From IMG/VR virus record IMGVR_UViG_3300010885_033502, positions 1 through 21,692 of that record: a stretch of DNA of 21,692 nucleotides. The stretch is one strand, 5' to 3'. The notes below the pieces were generated by a model that worked only from the letters and a program-made list of their open reading frames with translations, was not told the DNA's origin and made no database searches. A program made the position numbers and the translations under genes. Shown here piece by piece: positions 1 through 7,417 of this stretch. Every line of letters starts with the position of its first letter. Within the stretch, counting starts at the first letter, position 1. This DNA is from a virus.

Positions 1-273
1 CTTGTATGAATTTGTTTTTGCATCATTTACAATATTTAAATGAGATGATCTACAACCTAATGCACCAAGAACATACTTTGTGTCTTGCTTGTTAAAATTT
101 CTAAACAAACTAAAACTTGGTGGTAATTGATTATAAGATGTTGCTGATATCCTTTGAAAATTTTATATATTAAAGGTTTTAAATTGATTTAAAATATTTT
201 CGTTGCGTTGTTTATCATTATCTAAATTAATGTAATAAATTTTATCGAAATATGTATCTATTAAAGATTTCAT
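1..273 (-). pseudogene. GT25-like glycosyltransferase N-terminus, broken by an in-frame TAA, runs off the left edge
   Basis: Reading the minus strand from the ATG at 273-271 gives a frame open to the window edge except for one TAA at 165-163 (codon 37). Before the stop it reads FDKIYYINLDNDKQRNEN, the typical opening of family GT25 (LPS-type) glycosyltransferases. After it come NFQRISATSYNQLP and then LGCRSSHLNIVNDAK, matching the GT25 'GALGCxxSHxxIxxxA' block. The frame is therefore unbroken and only one codon is nonsense. GT25 enzymes transfer sugars from nucleotide sugars, usually onto surface glycans. The DxD region would lie beyond the window. The gene diverges from the sulfotransferase starting at 350. 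It could be a decaying gene, a population variant or a base-calling error. The family call is fairly secure; whether the gene works is not. Confidence 0.68.
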
Positions 274-349
274 ACTTTTATCATAACGTATTATGGATAC
301 ATGTCAAATAGAACTTGATTTACTTGGTTTACATGTTAAATTTATAATA

Positions 350-1174
350 ATGAAAAACATATTTTTTAATTCTTCCATGCCTCGTAGCATGAGTACATTG
401 TTTCAATGTATATTGAATCAAAATCCAGAGATAAATGCAACCCAAACCGATCCAGTTTTAGAGTATCTATACGGCGCAAGAATGAATTATACTTCAACGC
501 TTGAAGTTAAAGCAATGAATGATGATTTAGCAAAAAAGACATGGAGAGGTTTTTGTTGGGGTGGATTAGAAGGATATGCTAATTCTTATACAGACAAACC
601 AAATATTTGTATCAAGACTCGTGGAGGAACAATTCATTATCGTTGGTTTGAATCCTTTATGCCATACAAACCCAAAATGATTTGTATGGTAAGAAATTTA
701 AAAAGTATTTTTTCTTCTATGGAAAAAATCTACAGAAATAGTCAAGAATATCATCAGGCTATACAGAATCATTCGGAAATGAAAGGAACTTCTACTGCCA
801 AGAGAATTGATGCTTGGATTGCTTCGCCACCTGTTGGATTAGCATTGGAGAGACTTCAACAAACTTTCTTAGAGGGAATCAACAAAGAAGTTTTATATAT
901 TAGAGCAGAAGACTTAACCAGTTATCCTGATAGAGAGATGGATAAAGTTTATCAGTATCTTAATTTAGAAACTTTTAAACACGACTTCGATAATGTTGAA
1001 CAGACTATTAAGGAAGATGATTCAGTTTATGGTTTAACTTCTGATCTTCATACTATTAAACGTAAAGTTCAACCTTTATCTGCTGATTATAATAATATTT
1101 TAGGAAAGCAAGTTTGTGATTGGATTGATAACAATTTTGCTTGGTATCAGCAAGGATTTGGCTATACTAAATAA
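350..1174 (+). CDS. Sulfotransferase family protein (PAPS-dependent, putative)
   Basis: The protein is 274 residues from the ATG at 350. An in-frame ATG at 293 exists, but only the 350 start puts the 5'-phosphosulfate-binding loop at its usual place close to the N-terminus (MKNIFFNSSMPRSMSTLF, with P11, R12, S13, S15, T16). A 3'-phosphate-binding segment follows at about 108-123 (KMICMVRNLKSIFSSM, with R115 and S119/S122). Proteins of this family move a sulfuryl group from PAPS to a hydroxyl or amine, often on a carbohydrate; the acceptor cannot be predicted here. The stop at 1172-1174 lies 4 bases before the likely start of the radical SAM gene, so the two form a small plus-strand operon facing the minus-strand fibre region. 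No PAPS synthesis gene is visible, so PAPS would come from the host. Confidence 0.8.
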   Translation: MKNIFFNSSMPRSMSTLFQCILNQNPEINATQTDPVLEYLYGARMNYTSTLEVKAMNDDLAKKTWRGFCWGGLEGYANSYTDKPNICIKTRGGTIHYRWFESFMPYKPKMICMVRNLKSIFSSMEKIYRNSQEYHQAIQNHSEMKGTSTAKRIDAWIASPPVGLALERLQQTFLEGINKEVLYIRAEDLTSYPDREMDKVYQYLNLETFKHDFDNVEQTIKEDDSVYGLTSDLHTIKRKVQPLSADYNNILGKQVCDWIDNNFAWYQQGFGYTK

Positions 1175-1178
1175 TTAT

Positions 1179-2174
1179 ATGTACAATGTAACAGACATAA
1201 GGGACATACACATTGAATTAACTAGTAAATGTAATGCTAGATGTCCAATGTGTTCTCGCACACGTTTAATTCAGTCTGGTAAAGAAGATTTATTACGAGA
1301 TGAAATAACATTAGAATTATTTAAAAAATGGTTTTCTGTGGATTTTGTTAAGCAATTAACAGGATTAAGAATGTGTGGTAATTTAGGAGATGCTGTTATG
1401 GCAAAGGATACAGTTGAAGTTTTTCAATATTTGAGAGAAAACAATTCGAATATGAATCTTAAATTGTTTACAAACGGAGGAGCAAGAGATGATAATTGGT
1501 GGAAAAAACTTGCAGAAACTAACGTCGAAGTTATTTTTGCTATTGATGGTTTAGAAGATACAAACAAACTTTATAGAGTTAATACTGTTTGGGAAAAAAT
1601 TATGCACAATGCAAAAGTTTTTATTGATGCTGGTGGAACTGCTTCTTGGTATATGCTTGTTTTTAAACACAACGAACATCAAGTAGATGAATGTAGAGCA
1701 TTAGCTTATAGTATGGGTTTTAAAAAATTTGATCCAAAACATTCCAATCGTTTTGGATCTGGATCTGGTTTAGCTGTATATGATAGTGATGGTGTTTATA
1801 CGCATACAATAGAGCCTACAACATATAGTTTAAATATAAAGGATAAAGAAAAAAAGATTAATACTGGCAACAATATTGATTGTAAATCTTTAAGGAAAAA
1901 AAGTATATATGTAGCAGCAAGTGGAATTATAACTCCATGTTGTTGGACTGAATTATCTAAAAAAGCAATGCATGATAAACGTAAAGAATATGAAAACAAA
2001 ATTGGTTCTTATTACAGTTTACATGATTACACTTTAGAAGAAATTCTCAACAAAGATTCATTCAATAATATTGCAAAATTATGGACAAACGAACCTTTAT
2101 CTATTTGCAGTAGTCAGTGTGGTAATTTTAAAAAATGTGAATCACAATTTATTGAAAGAGTCTCAAACTCTTAA
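1179..2174 (+). CDS. Radical SAM protein with SPASM/twitch-like C-terminal cysteines
   Basis: The protein is 331 residues from the ATG at 1179, 4 bases after the sulfotransferase stop. A longer frame opens at 1116 but would overlap the upstream gene, and the 1179 start puts the cluster motif where the family has it. The CxxxCxxC motif of the SAM-binding 4Fe-4S cluster is CNARCPMC (C18, C22, C25). Further cysteines at 235, 254-255 (TPCCW), 310, 314 and 320 resemble the auxiliary-cluster region of SPASM or twitch enzymes. Such enzymes use a 5'-deoxyadenosyl radical, often to modify peptides or proteins; the substrate here is unknown. The gene ends in a 4-base tail-to-tail overlap with the 83-residue gene. 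Its pairing with a sulfotransferase suggests a shared pathway, but that is inference. Confidence 0.85.
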   Translation: MYNVTDIRDIHIELTSKCNARCPMCSRTRLIQSGKEDLLRDEITLELFKKWFSVDFVKQLTGLRMCGNLGDAVMAKDTVEVFQYLRENNSNMNLKLFTNGGARDDNWWKKLAETNVEVIFAIDGLEDTNKLYRVNTVWEKIMHNAKVFIDAGGTASWYMLVFKHNEHQVDECRALAYSMGFKKFDPKHSNRFGSGSGLAVYDSDGVYTHTIEPTTYSLNIKDKEKKINTGNNIDCKSLRKKSIYVAASGIITPCCWTELSKKAMHDKRKEYENKIGSYYSLHDYTLEEILNKDSFNNIAKLWTNEPLSICSSQCGNFKKCESQFIERVSNS

Positions 2175-2422
2175 TATATCCACTGAATACTATCTGCACT
2201 AAGAGTAAGCAATTCAGTAGCACGAGCAAGTATACTTTCATTTGTCCAAGCACTTGCTGCTGCATATTCTGTGGAACCATCCCAAACAACAAAAGAAAGA
2301 GGTACTTTTTTAATATGTGCAATAATTCTTTGCTTAGATGGTAAATCTCTTATTGATGTTAAAGCTAATTCGGATTCTTCTATAGTAATAGTATTACTGG
2401 GTAAATTGATTGTTAAACTCAT
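2171..2422 (-). CDS. Small protein of unknown function at the end of the fibre/glycan operon
   Basis: The 83-residue protein is soluble in character, with no signal peptide or membrane segment. Two parts stand out: a central beta-rich stretch (KKVPLSFVVWDGSTEYAAA) and a C-terminal helical part ending DSIQWIY. I do not recognise a characterised family. It is the most distal minus-strand gene of the fibre/glycan series, 31 bases after the start of the Stf0-like gene's downstream end. Its stop shares TTAA with the convergent radical SAM gene. A TATAAATA sequence (T4 late-promoter consensus) lies just upstream on the minus strand at 2436-2429, so it may be transcribed independently. Confidence 0.6.
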   Translation of the reverse strand: MSLTINLPSNTITIEESELALTSIRDLPSKQRIIAHIKKVPLSFVVWDGSTEYAAASAWTNESILARATELLTLSADSIQWIY

Positions 2423-2428
2423 ATATAC

Positions 2429-2436
2429 TATTTATA
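2429..2436 (-). promoter_or_regulatory. Candidate T4-type late promoter TATAAATA
   Basis: The minus strand reads TATAAATAG here, an exact match to the T4 late-promoter core. It lies only 6 bases from the ATG at 2422, which would make the transcript leaderless or nearly so. Related ATAAATAG sequences precede the starts at 16329 (+) and 20289 (-). In a genome this AT-rich a chance match is quite possible. Confidence 0.35.
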
Positions 2437-2453
2437 CAATTTTTGTTTAATTG

Positions 2454-3173
2454 TTAAATATTTTTTTCTTTAATTGTTGTTTGAAACCAAAAATCATCTT
2501 TCAAGGCAAGTTTTACTTCATTATAATTTAAAAGTTGTTCTTCTAAAGTATATATATTTTGTTTTAATATGGTGGGAGTTACGTTTTTATACCTTTCTTT
2601 AAATTCTGTTATAAATTCATATTCTTTTTGAATATTAAATTTATTTTCAATTAAATCTTCGTAGTATACTTGTAAAAAACTAATATTATTTTGTTCAAAA
2701 TATGTACTATATTTTTTGTGTATTGCTTCCCGTTTATCCGTTTCGTAATAATATTTTTCAACATCAAAATTAAATTTAATATTGGTACTATTCAGTAATT
2801 GTTTGTTTGTTTCTGTAATACAAAAATGCTTTGTTATACGTGCTTTTTGTAGAGAGAGATTTTTTAAAAATTTATTTTTTCTTTCCAGAAAAATAACTTT
2901 TAGGTTTTTATCTTTTATATACTCCTCTATACTAAAATTATATTTCTTTTCGAGAGCTAACGCTTGGGAAAAAGTTAGTTTGAATCCTGTAAATAACTTT
3001 TTAGTATGTAAGTTACTAATTATTTTTTGAGGAGTATTATCTACTGTAATAATATCATTTAAATTTCTAATTAAAAAAATTTCAGGATGACACCAAACAT
3101 TGTTTTGTTGGTTTAATAAATTTTTAATTAAATTACTTCCACACCTTGTATCACTAAATATTATAAATTTCAT
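2454..3173 (-). CDS. Stf0-like sulfotransferase, intact paralogue
   Basis: The protein is 239 residues. It opens with the PAPS-binding loop MKFIIFSDTRCGSNLIKNLL (R10, G12, S13) and has a second conserved segment KVIFLERKNKFLKNLSLQKA in the position of the 3'-phosphate-binding element. HPEIF, just after the loop, is also typical of Stf0-like enzymes. It resembles the neighbouring interrupted gene (3177-4019) along its whole length: FDVEKYY matches FDVNLYL, and QNIYTLEEQLLNYNE matches INIFSLQEQIENFDE. The pair therefore looks like a tandem duplication or two related acquisitions. Its ATG lies directly after the final stop codons of that neighbour. Of the two paralogues, only this one is readable as a whole protein. 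The acceptor is unknown. Confidence 0.75.
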   Translation of the reverse strand: MKFIIFSDTRCGSNLIKNLLNQQNNVWCHPEIFLIRNLNDIITVDNTPQKIISNLHTKKLFTGFKLTFSQALALEKKYNFSIEEYIKDKNLKVIFLERKNKFLKNLSLQKARITKHFCITETNKQLLNSTNIKFNFDVEKYYYETDKREAIHKKYSTYFEQNNISFLQVYYEDLIENKFNIQKEYEFITEFKERYKNVTPTILKQNIYTLEEQLLNYNEVKLALKDDFWFQTTIKEKNI

Positions 3174-3176
3174 TTA

Positions 3177-4019
3177 TTATATATTTATTGCTTTTAAAAA
3201 AAATATATCTTCTTTTAATAAAGAATAGATTTCATCAAAATTTTCTATTTGTTCCTGTAAAGAAAAAATATTTATTTTTTTAAACAAAAGCCTATTATCA
3301 GGAATTTCTATAAAACTCAATTGTTTGTTGATAAACGTAACTATATCTTTAATTTTTTTTTATTTCTGTTTATTAGAAAATTCTTCATATGAAACATTTA
3401 ATACATTTATATTATTTTCTTTAAAAAGTTGATCATATTTTTTATATAAAAAATCATATAATTTTTATCTTTCTAAATATAGATTAACATCAAATATAAT
3501 TTTTTGTTTGATTTGTTGTTCGTTTTGTCCTAATGTAACAATATTTGTTTGTTTTCTTCTTTGATATGAAAACTCTTGCAAAAATTTATTTTGTCTATTT
3601 AAATGAATTATTTTTATATTGTTTTCTTTAATGTACTCAATTACATTAAAATTCTGCAAACTTTCAATTTGATTGTAAAAAATTTTACATCCTAAATATT
3701 TTTTTGTATTATATTTTTTAAGAATATCAATCAAATGAATAGGATTTGTTAATCTATTTAAGTTTAATTTATTTTGTACTATTTCAGATGCAATTTTAAA
3801 ATCCTCAATAGTAATTTTTTTTTGTTTGTACTGTTTATTAAAAAAATTAATTTTACTAATATGAGGATTAACAGAAAACTTTTTACTATCTTCACTAGAT
3901 AATTTTATACCTGTATCTAAAAATATCTCATAGTGACATTTAATATCTGTTTGTTTATTCAGATAATCGCAAAGCATTGTTGAACCTGTTCTAGGTGTAC
4001 CAATAATAATAAAATTCAT
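3177..4019 (-). pseudogene. Stf0-like sulfotransferase interrupted by two in-frame TAA codons
   Basis: From the ATG at 4019-4017 the frame gives a PAPS-binding loop MNFIIIGTPRTGSTMLCDYL, then HYEIF and KIIHLNRQNKFLQEF, a typical Stf0-like N-terminal half. It meets TAA at 3467-3465 and again at 3362-3360. The same frame then goes on to a natural double stop at 3179-3174. The intervening sequence still matches the intact paralogue (DFLYKKYDQLFKENNINVL; FSLQEQIENFDEIYSLLKED). There is no frameshift, only two nonsense codons, AGA-TAA-AAA and AAA-TAA-AAA. The start overlaps the glycosyltransferase stop as TGATG, which indicates translational coupling. If translated, the product would be a 184-residue N-terminal fragment holding the PAPS loop. 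A longer start at 4031 is possible but less likely. Confidence 0.75.
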
Positions 4020-4966
4020 CAATATAAACAAGGTGGTAAAGGTAAATTCTCTTTCCTTTTTATAAAATATTCCATTATATCATTTTTAAGATCTAATGAA
4101 ACATGATTAGCAAATTTAAAAGGTTTATTTGGTATATCAATTAAATCTTTGTTTGAATCAAACATATGTGATGTGAGAATGTTGTGTCTGTTTACATAAT
4201 CTCTATTATATAATTCTCCATGATACATTGAATAAACAGTAACATCTTCTAAAAAAGATATATCAGATGGTTTTATTTCATTTAATACATTATTACAATA
4301 TTCTAAATAAGATGTTATGTTAACACCTGCTATTTCCTGTCTAAATTTTAAGTCAAAAAGAGAACCAAATAAAAGTTTATCCCCACTACCAATAATGTTA
4401 TAATCATATAATTTTATTTTCTTTAATACATCATATCTGAATGCCCAAGCAAGACCATATGCTGAACTTTTATTATTAAATGATTTATATATAAGATGAT
4501 TTCTAACAACCGATATACCAGAATTACAAAAGTTATATGTTAAATCATGATTTAATTTAAAAAAATTTATATTTTCTAATTCTAATAATGGATTAAAAAC
4601 TAAAGTATCAGAAAAGCACTGAACAACTTTATATTGTTCTAAGTTCTTACATAAAACATCTACAAAATCTTCTTTACCAAAAATAATATCTGTATCTGCA
4701 ATTATTACTATGTCAGTATTTTGAGGCAATAAATCAATTCCTATATTGAGTAATCTTTCCTTCTGCCACATTATATCTCCATCAGATATTTGAATTAAAG
4801 AATCAGCATCCCTATTATTAAGTTCAAAATTTCCATTAGGACTAAATTCAACAGTTAATAACTTAACATTATGTTTGCGAATGTTTTTTTGAAAAATATT
4901 ATAATTTTTATATCTGAAAGCACTACCTGTATAGTTAAAATAACAACAAACTACAGCTACATTCAT
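4019..4966 (-). CDS. Putative GT-A-fold glycosyltransferase
   Basis: The protein is 315 residues. It begins with a hydrophobic strand (MNVAVVCCYFNY) and has a DxD motif in the usual context, DIVIIADTDIIFG (D91, D93), the metal and nucleotide-sugar site of GT-A enzymes. The preceding MWQKERLLNIGIDLLP (67-81) is common in phage and bacterial glycosyltransferases of this general type. GSGDKLLFGSLFD later in the protein could form part of the acceptor site. The family is not identified more closely, and donor and acceptor sugars are unknown. It lies 40 bases downstream of the 560-residue fibre gene and is coupled by TGATG to the interrupted sulfotransferase. This arrangement suggests sequential glycosylation and sulfation. 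Confidence 0.72.
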   Translation of the reverse strand: MNVAVVCCYFNYTGSAFRYKNYNIFQKNIRKHNVKLLTVEFSPNGNFELNNRDADSLIQISDGDIMWQKERLLNIGIDLLPQNTDIVIIADTDIIFGKEDFVDVLCKNLEQYKVVQCFSDTLVFNPLLELENINFFKLNHDLTYNFCNSGISVVRNHLIYKSFNNKSSAYGLAWAFRYDVLKKIKLYDYNIIGSGDKLLFGSLFDLKFRQEIAGVNITSYLEYCNNVLNEIKPSDISFLEDVTVYSMYHGELYNRDYVNRHNILTSHMFDSNKDLIDIPNKPFKFANHVSLDLKNDIMEYFIKRKENLPLPPCLY

Positions 4967-5006
4967 TATTATATTTTATAGAAGAATTTTAAAAAATCAA
5001 GATTTA

Positions 5007-6689
5007 TTAAGCGGCTCCCAAACCTACTGGATTACCACTTGTATCAACTCCTACTTTCCATCTTTTACCTGTGGAGTCTTTTAATACTATTATAGATGGT
5101 GTATTTGTTACTTCAAGACTATTAATATATGTATAGTTAGCTGATAATGCTGTTATATTAGATCCTAAAACAAATGAATTATCCAAACCTAAATTAATAC
5201 AATTGTTTGAACCCGCTGCAATAAATGAGCAGTTTGATCCTATATAGTTGCCTTGACCACCAGCTATAACAGAACTACGAGTAGTTAAACCATAATCATT
5301 ACCATAAGGATAAGTGACACCATTACCTTTATTATACAAAAATGTAATTTCTGCTTCGGATAATGGTCTGTACCATATTCCAAGTTCATCCATTTTAACA
5401 CCATTTGCAGACGATGCATATGAACCATCTGGCTGCGCAAGTACACCATATATATTTGTATAATTTGTATTATCTATTTTATGTCCAATATAAACTCCAT
5501 TTCGATACATACGTACTCTACCATTAACATCTCTAGTAAGAGTAGCCATAGTCCAAGCGTTTGTTGGGCTGCCTATAATAACATTTAAACGATAATATGC
5601 ATTTGGAACACCATAATACATACAATTATAATTTACATTAAAGTTTAATGATCCGTAGCCTTGTCCAGAAAATTGTTGAATATTTGAATTGTAAGTAGGA
5701 ATTGTCCAATAATTAATTGTAAATTCTCCAGAAAGATTAACAGTACTGGTTGTAGATAACCATCCAGTAGTGTTACCTATAATACCATTTCCAATACGAC
5801 CTGTTGTAGATGAAATTGTATTATGTTGTATTAAATGATTAGATCCAATTGAATTATTTCTTGTTCCAGTTCCTGATTCATCAAGTTTCCAATAAGAAGT
5901 AAGATTCTGGTTTGGTATAGCTACAGTATTAGAAACACCACCCCCAATAAATGAAGAATATCCTGAATTTGTGTTACGTATACCTGAAGCAATATATGAT
6001 TCAGCTTCGTATATAACATTACCACAACCACTACCAATACCAGACCACCAACCAGCATTTAAAATACGATTTCTATCTCCACCCCCAATACTTGCACAAT
6101 TTTGTGATAATGTATTATTTTCTCCACCATTTATTGTTGAACTCCTACTATTAATACAAATTTTATTACCATAACCACCAGCTACATTAGAGTATAAACC
6201 ACCAATATCAATATTATTATTATTACCACCACCTACATTAGAGTATAAACCAGAAACTGTATTACCATAACCACCTGCAATAACAGATCTATTAGCAAAT
6301 ACTTTATTATAGGCACCTCCCCCTATAGCGGCACTATCTCCAGTAACACAATTACCAAGACCACCTGCAATACTAGTAAAATTATAATTAGCACAATTAC
6401 TACAACCACCTACAACATTAGATGCTACTCCTGTAGCTTGATTGTTACTACCACCACCGACAAATGAATAAACAGCAGAAGCTGTATTATTACCTCTTTT
6501 GGGTCGTATAGAGCTTGTAGAATCAATTAATGTATAAGGCTGAGACGATACAGATTGATAAGCTGTATCCCATTGATTACTATTACCACCAGTTATAGAA
6601 GTAGCAGAAACAGAATTAAATACAGCACTGCTTAAACCAGTAACAGTATTATTAAATTGAAATGGTTGTGTTTCTATCTGTAAAGACAT
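5007..6689 (-). CDS. Tail fibre/adhesin: YadA-like beta-roll with inserted LamG-like lectin domain
   Basis: The protein is 560 residues. Residues 1-65 hold a fibre N-terminal module with the motif NQWDTAYQSVSSQPYTLI. Residues 66-258 are about 13 YadA-head-like repeats of the form GGGxNNxAxGxxSxVxGG, which fold as a trimeric left-handed beta-roll. Residues 261-462 look like a LamG/concanavalin-type domain (SYWKLDESGTG, then FTINYWTIP, RVRMYRNGVYIG, VKMDELGIWYRPLSEAEI). The repeats resume at 470-505 and end with the closing motif FVLGSNITALSANYTYINSL. Residues 530-560 form a short C-terminal piece (VLKDSTGKRWKVGVDTSGNP). It is probably a distal receptor-binding fibre, with the lectin domain a candidate for glycan binding. 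Cysteines recur in the repeats. It starts 2 bases after the stop of the sulfotransferase gene. Confidence 0.85.
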   Translation of the reverse strand: MSLQIETQPFQFNNTVTGLSSAVFNSVSATSITGGNSNQWDTAYQSVSSQPYTLIDSTSSIRPKRGNNTASAVYSFVGGGSNNQATGVASNVVGGCSNCANYNFTSIAGGLGNCVTGDSAAIGGGAYNKVFANRSVIAGGYGNTVSGLYSNVGGGNNNNIDIGGLYSNVAGGYGNKICINSRSSTINGGENNTLSQNCASIGGGDRNRILNAGWWSGIGSGCGNVIYEAESYIASGIRNTNSGYSSFIGGGVSNTVAIPNQNLTSYWKLDESGTGTRNNSIGSNHLIQHNTISSTTGRIGNGIIGNTTGWLSTTSTVNLSGEFTINYWTIPTYNSNIQQFSGQGYGSLNFNVNYNCMYYGVPNAYYRLNVIIGSPTNAWTMATLTRDVNGRVRMYRNGVYIGHKIDNTNYTNIYGVLAQPDGSYASSANGVKMDELGIWYRPLSEAEITFLYNKGNGVTYPYGNDYGLTTRSSVIAGGQGNYIGSNCSFIAAGSNNCINLGLDNSFVLGSNITALSANYTYINSLEVTNTPSIIVLKDSTGKRWKVGVDTSGNPVGLGAA

Positions 6690-6691
6690 GA

Positions 6692-7414
6692 TTATGTATT
6701 AGAAATTTTTTGATATAATGCAACATCATCTGCATAATAATCTTTAAGAATATTTATCTGATCTTGTGTTAATGTTGGTTTATTTGTTATATCAGTTTCA
6801 TTTATAGTTGGAAGAGGAACTGGTAATCCGATTGTAGCACCCAAAGTATCCAATCCTTTATTAAAATCATAATAATTTATATTTTCAAAATTACCTATGA
6901 TTATTGTTTGTGGTCTAAAGTGCCAATTTAAAGTTCCTTTATCTTGTTTAATTAACCAAGAAATAAAATCTTCAATATTAAGATTACTTGGAACCCCCAT
7001 GAGTTTTTTTGCATATGCACTAATAAAACGATCAATAGGATCTCTTACAATTGCATGTGGTGTTCCTGTTGGAACACTTGATAATGGAATCACGGTATTA
7101 ATATGTAAACCATCTTGTGCTGACAAATCAGGAAAAAATGTATTTGCTATTATTGTTGTTAGTGTTGAACTACCTACTCTTCTAATATTAGCAATTGAAT
7201 GTCCATTAGGTAGATTAAAATATATACTTTGATGAGAATCTAAATTAGTTAAACCTAAATCGTTTGCTTTATTTATAACTTCAATTTCCGTTTGTGCCAA
7301 AAAGAATTGAGGTGAGATTTGATTAAATTCGCCAGAAAGACTGACTATTAATGGATTTGAATTTTTAGCTCCGTAAAAAATTCCGTAGTATGGATTTGTA
7401 TATTGTGTTGTCAT
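6692..7414 (-). CDS. Sulfotransferase_2-like protein encoded between two fibre genes
   Basis: The protein is 240 residues. Residues 77-88 (IRRVGSSTLTTI) occupy the position of the phosphosulfate-binding loop, and HAIVRDPIDRFISAYAKKL (120-138) is a good match to the 'RxPxxRxxSxY' element of carbohydrate sulfotransferases (R124, R129, S132). The usual loop lysine is replaced by arginine. About 70 residues precede the loop, longer than in the island enzymes, and resemble nothing I know (NPYYGIFYGAKNSNPLIV). The gene sits between the 876- and 560-residue fibre genes with gaps of only 3 and 2 bases, so it must be co-transcribed with them. That placement makes the fibres themselves plausible acceptors. 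Host glycans are the alternative. Confidence 0.68.
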   Translation of the reverse strand: MTTQYTNPYYGIFYGAKNSNPLIVSLSGEFNQISPQFFLAQTEIEVINKANDLGLTNLDSHQSIYFNLPNGHSIANIRRVGSSTLTTIIANTFFPDLSAQDGLHINTVIPLSSVPTGTPHAIVRDPIDRFISAYAKKLMGVPSNLNIEDFISWLIKQDKGTLNWHFRPQTIIIGNFENINYYDFNKGLDTLGATIGLPVPLPTINETDITNKPTLTQDQINILKDYYADDVALYQKISNT

Positions 7415-7417
7415 AAA

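Noticed and set aside
293-349. Longer N-terminus of the first sulfotransferase from the ATG at 293
   Set aside because: It adds 19 residues before the PAPS loop with no family match; the ATG at 350 puts the loop in its standard place.
1116-1178. Longer N-terminus of the radical SAM protein from the ATG at 1116
   Set aside because: It would overlap the sulfotransferase gene by 59 bases and add sequence that is only the other frame of that gene.
1-4019. Reassignment of TAA to a sense codon to explain the in-frame stops
   Set aside because: Most intact genes in the window end in TAA at the expected place (for example 2174, 5007, 16970), so TAA works as stop here. Point nonsense codons, polymorphism or error fit better.
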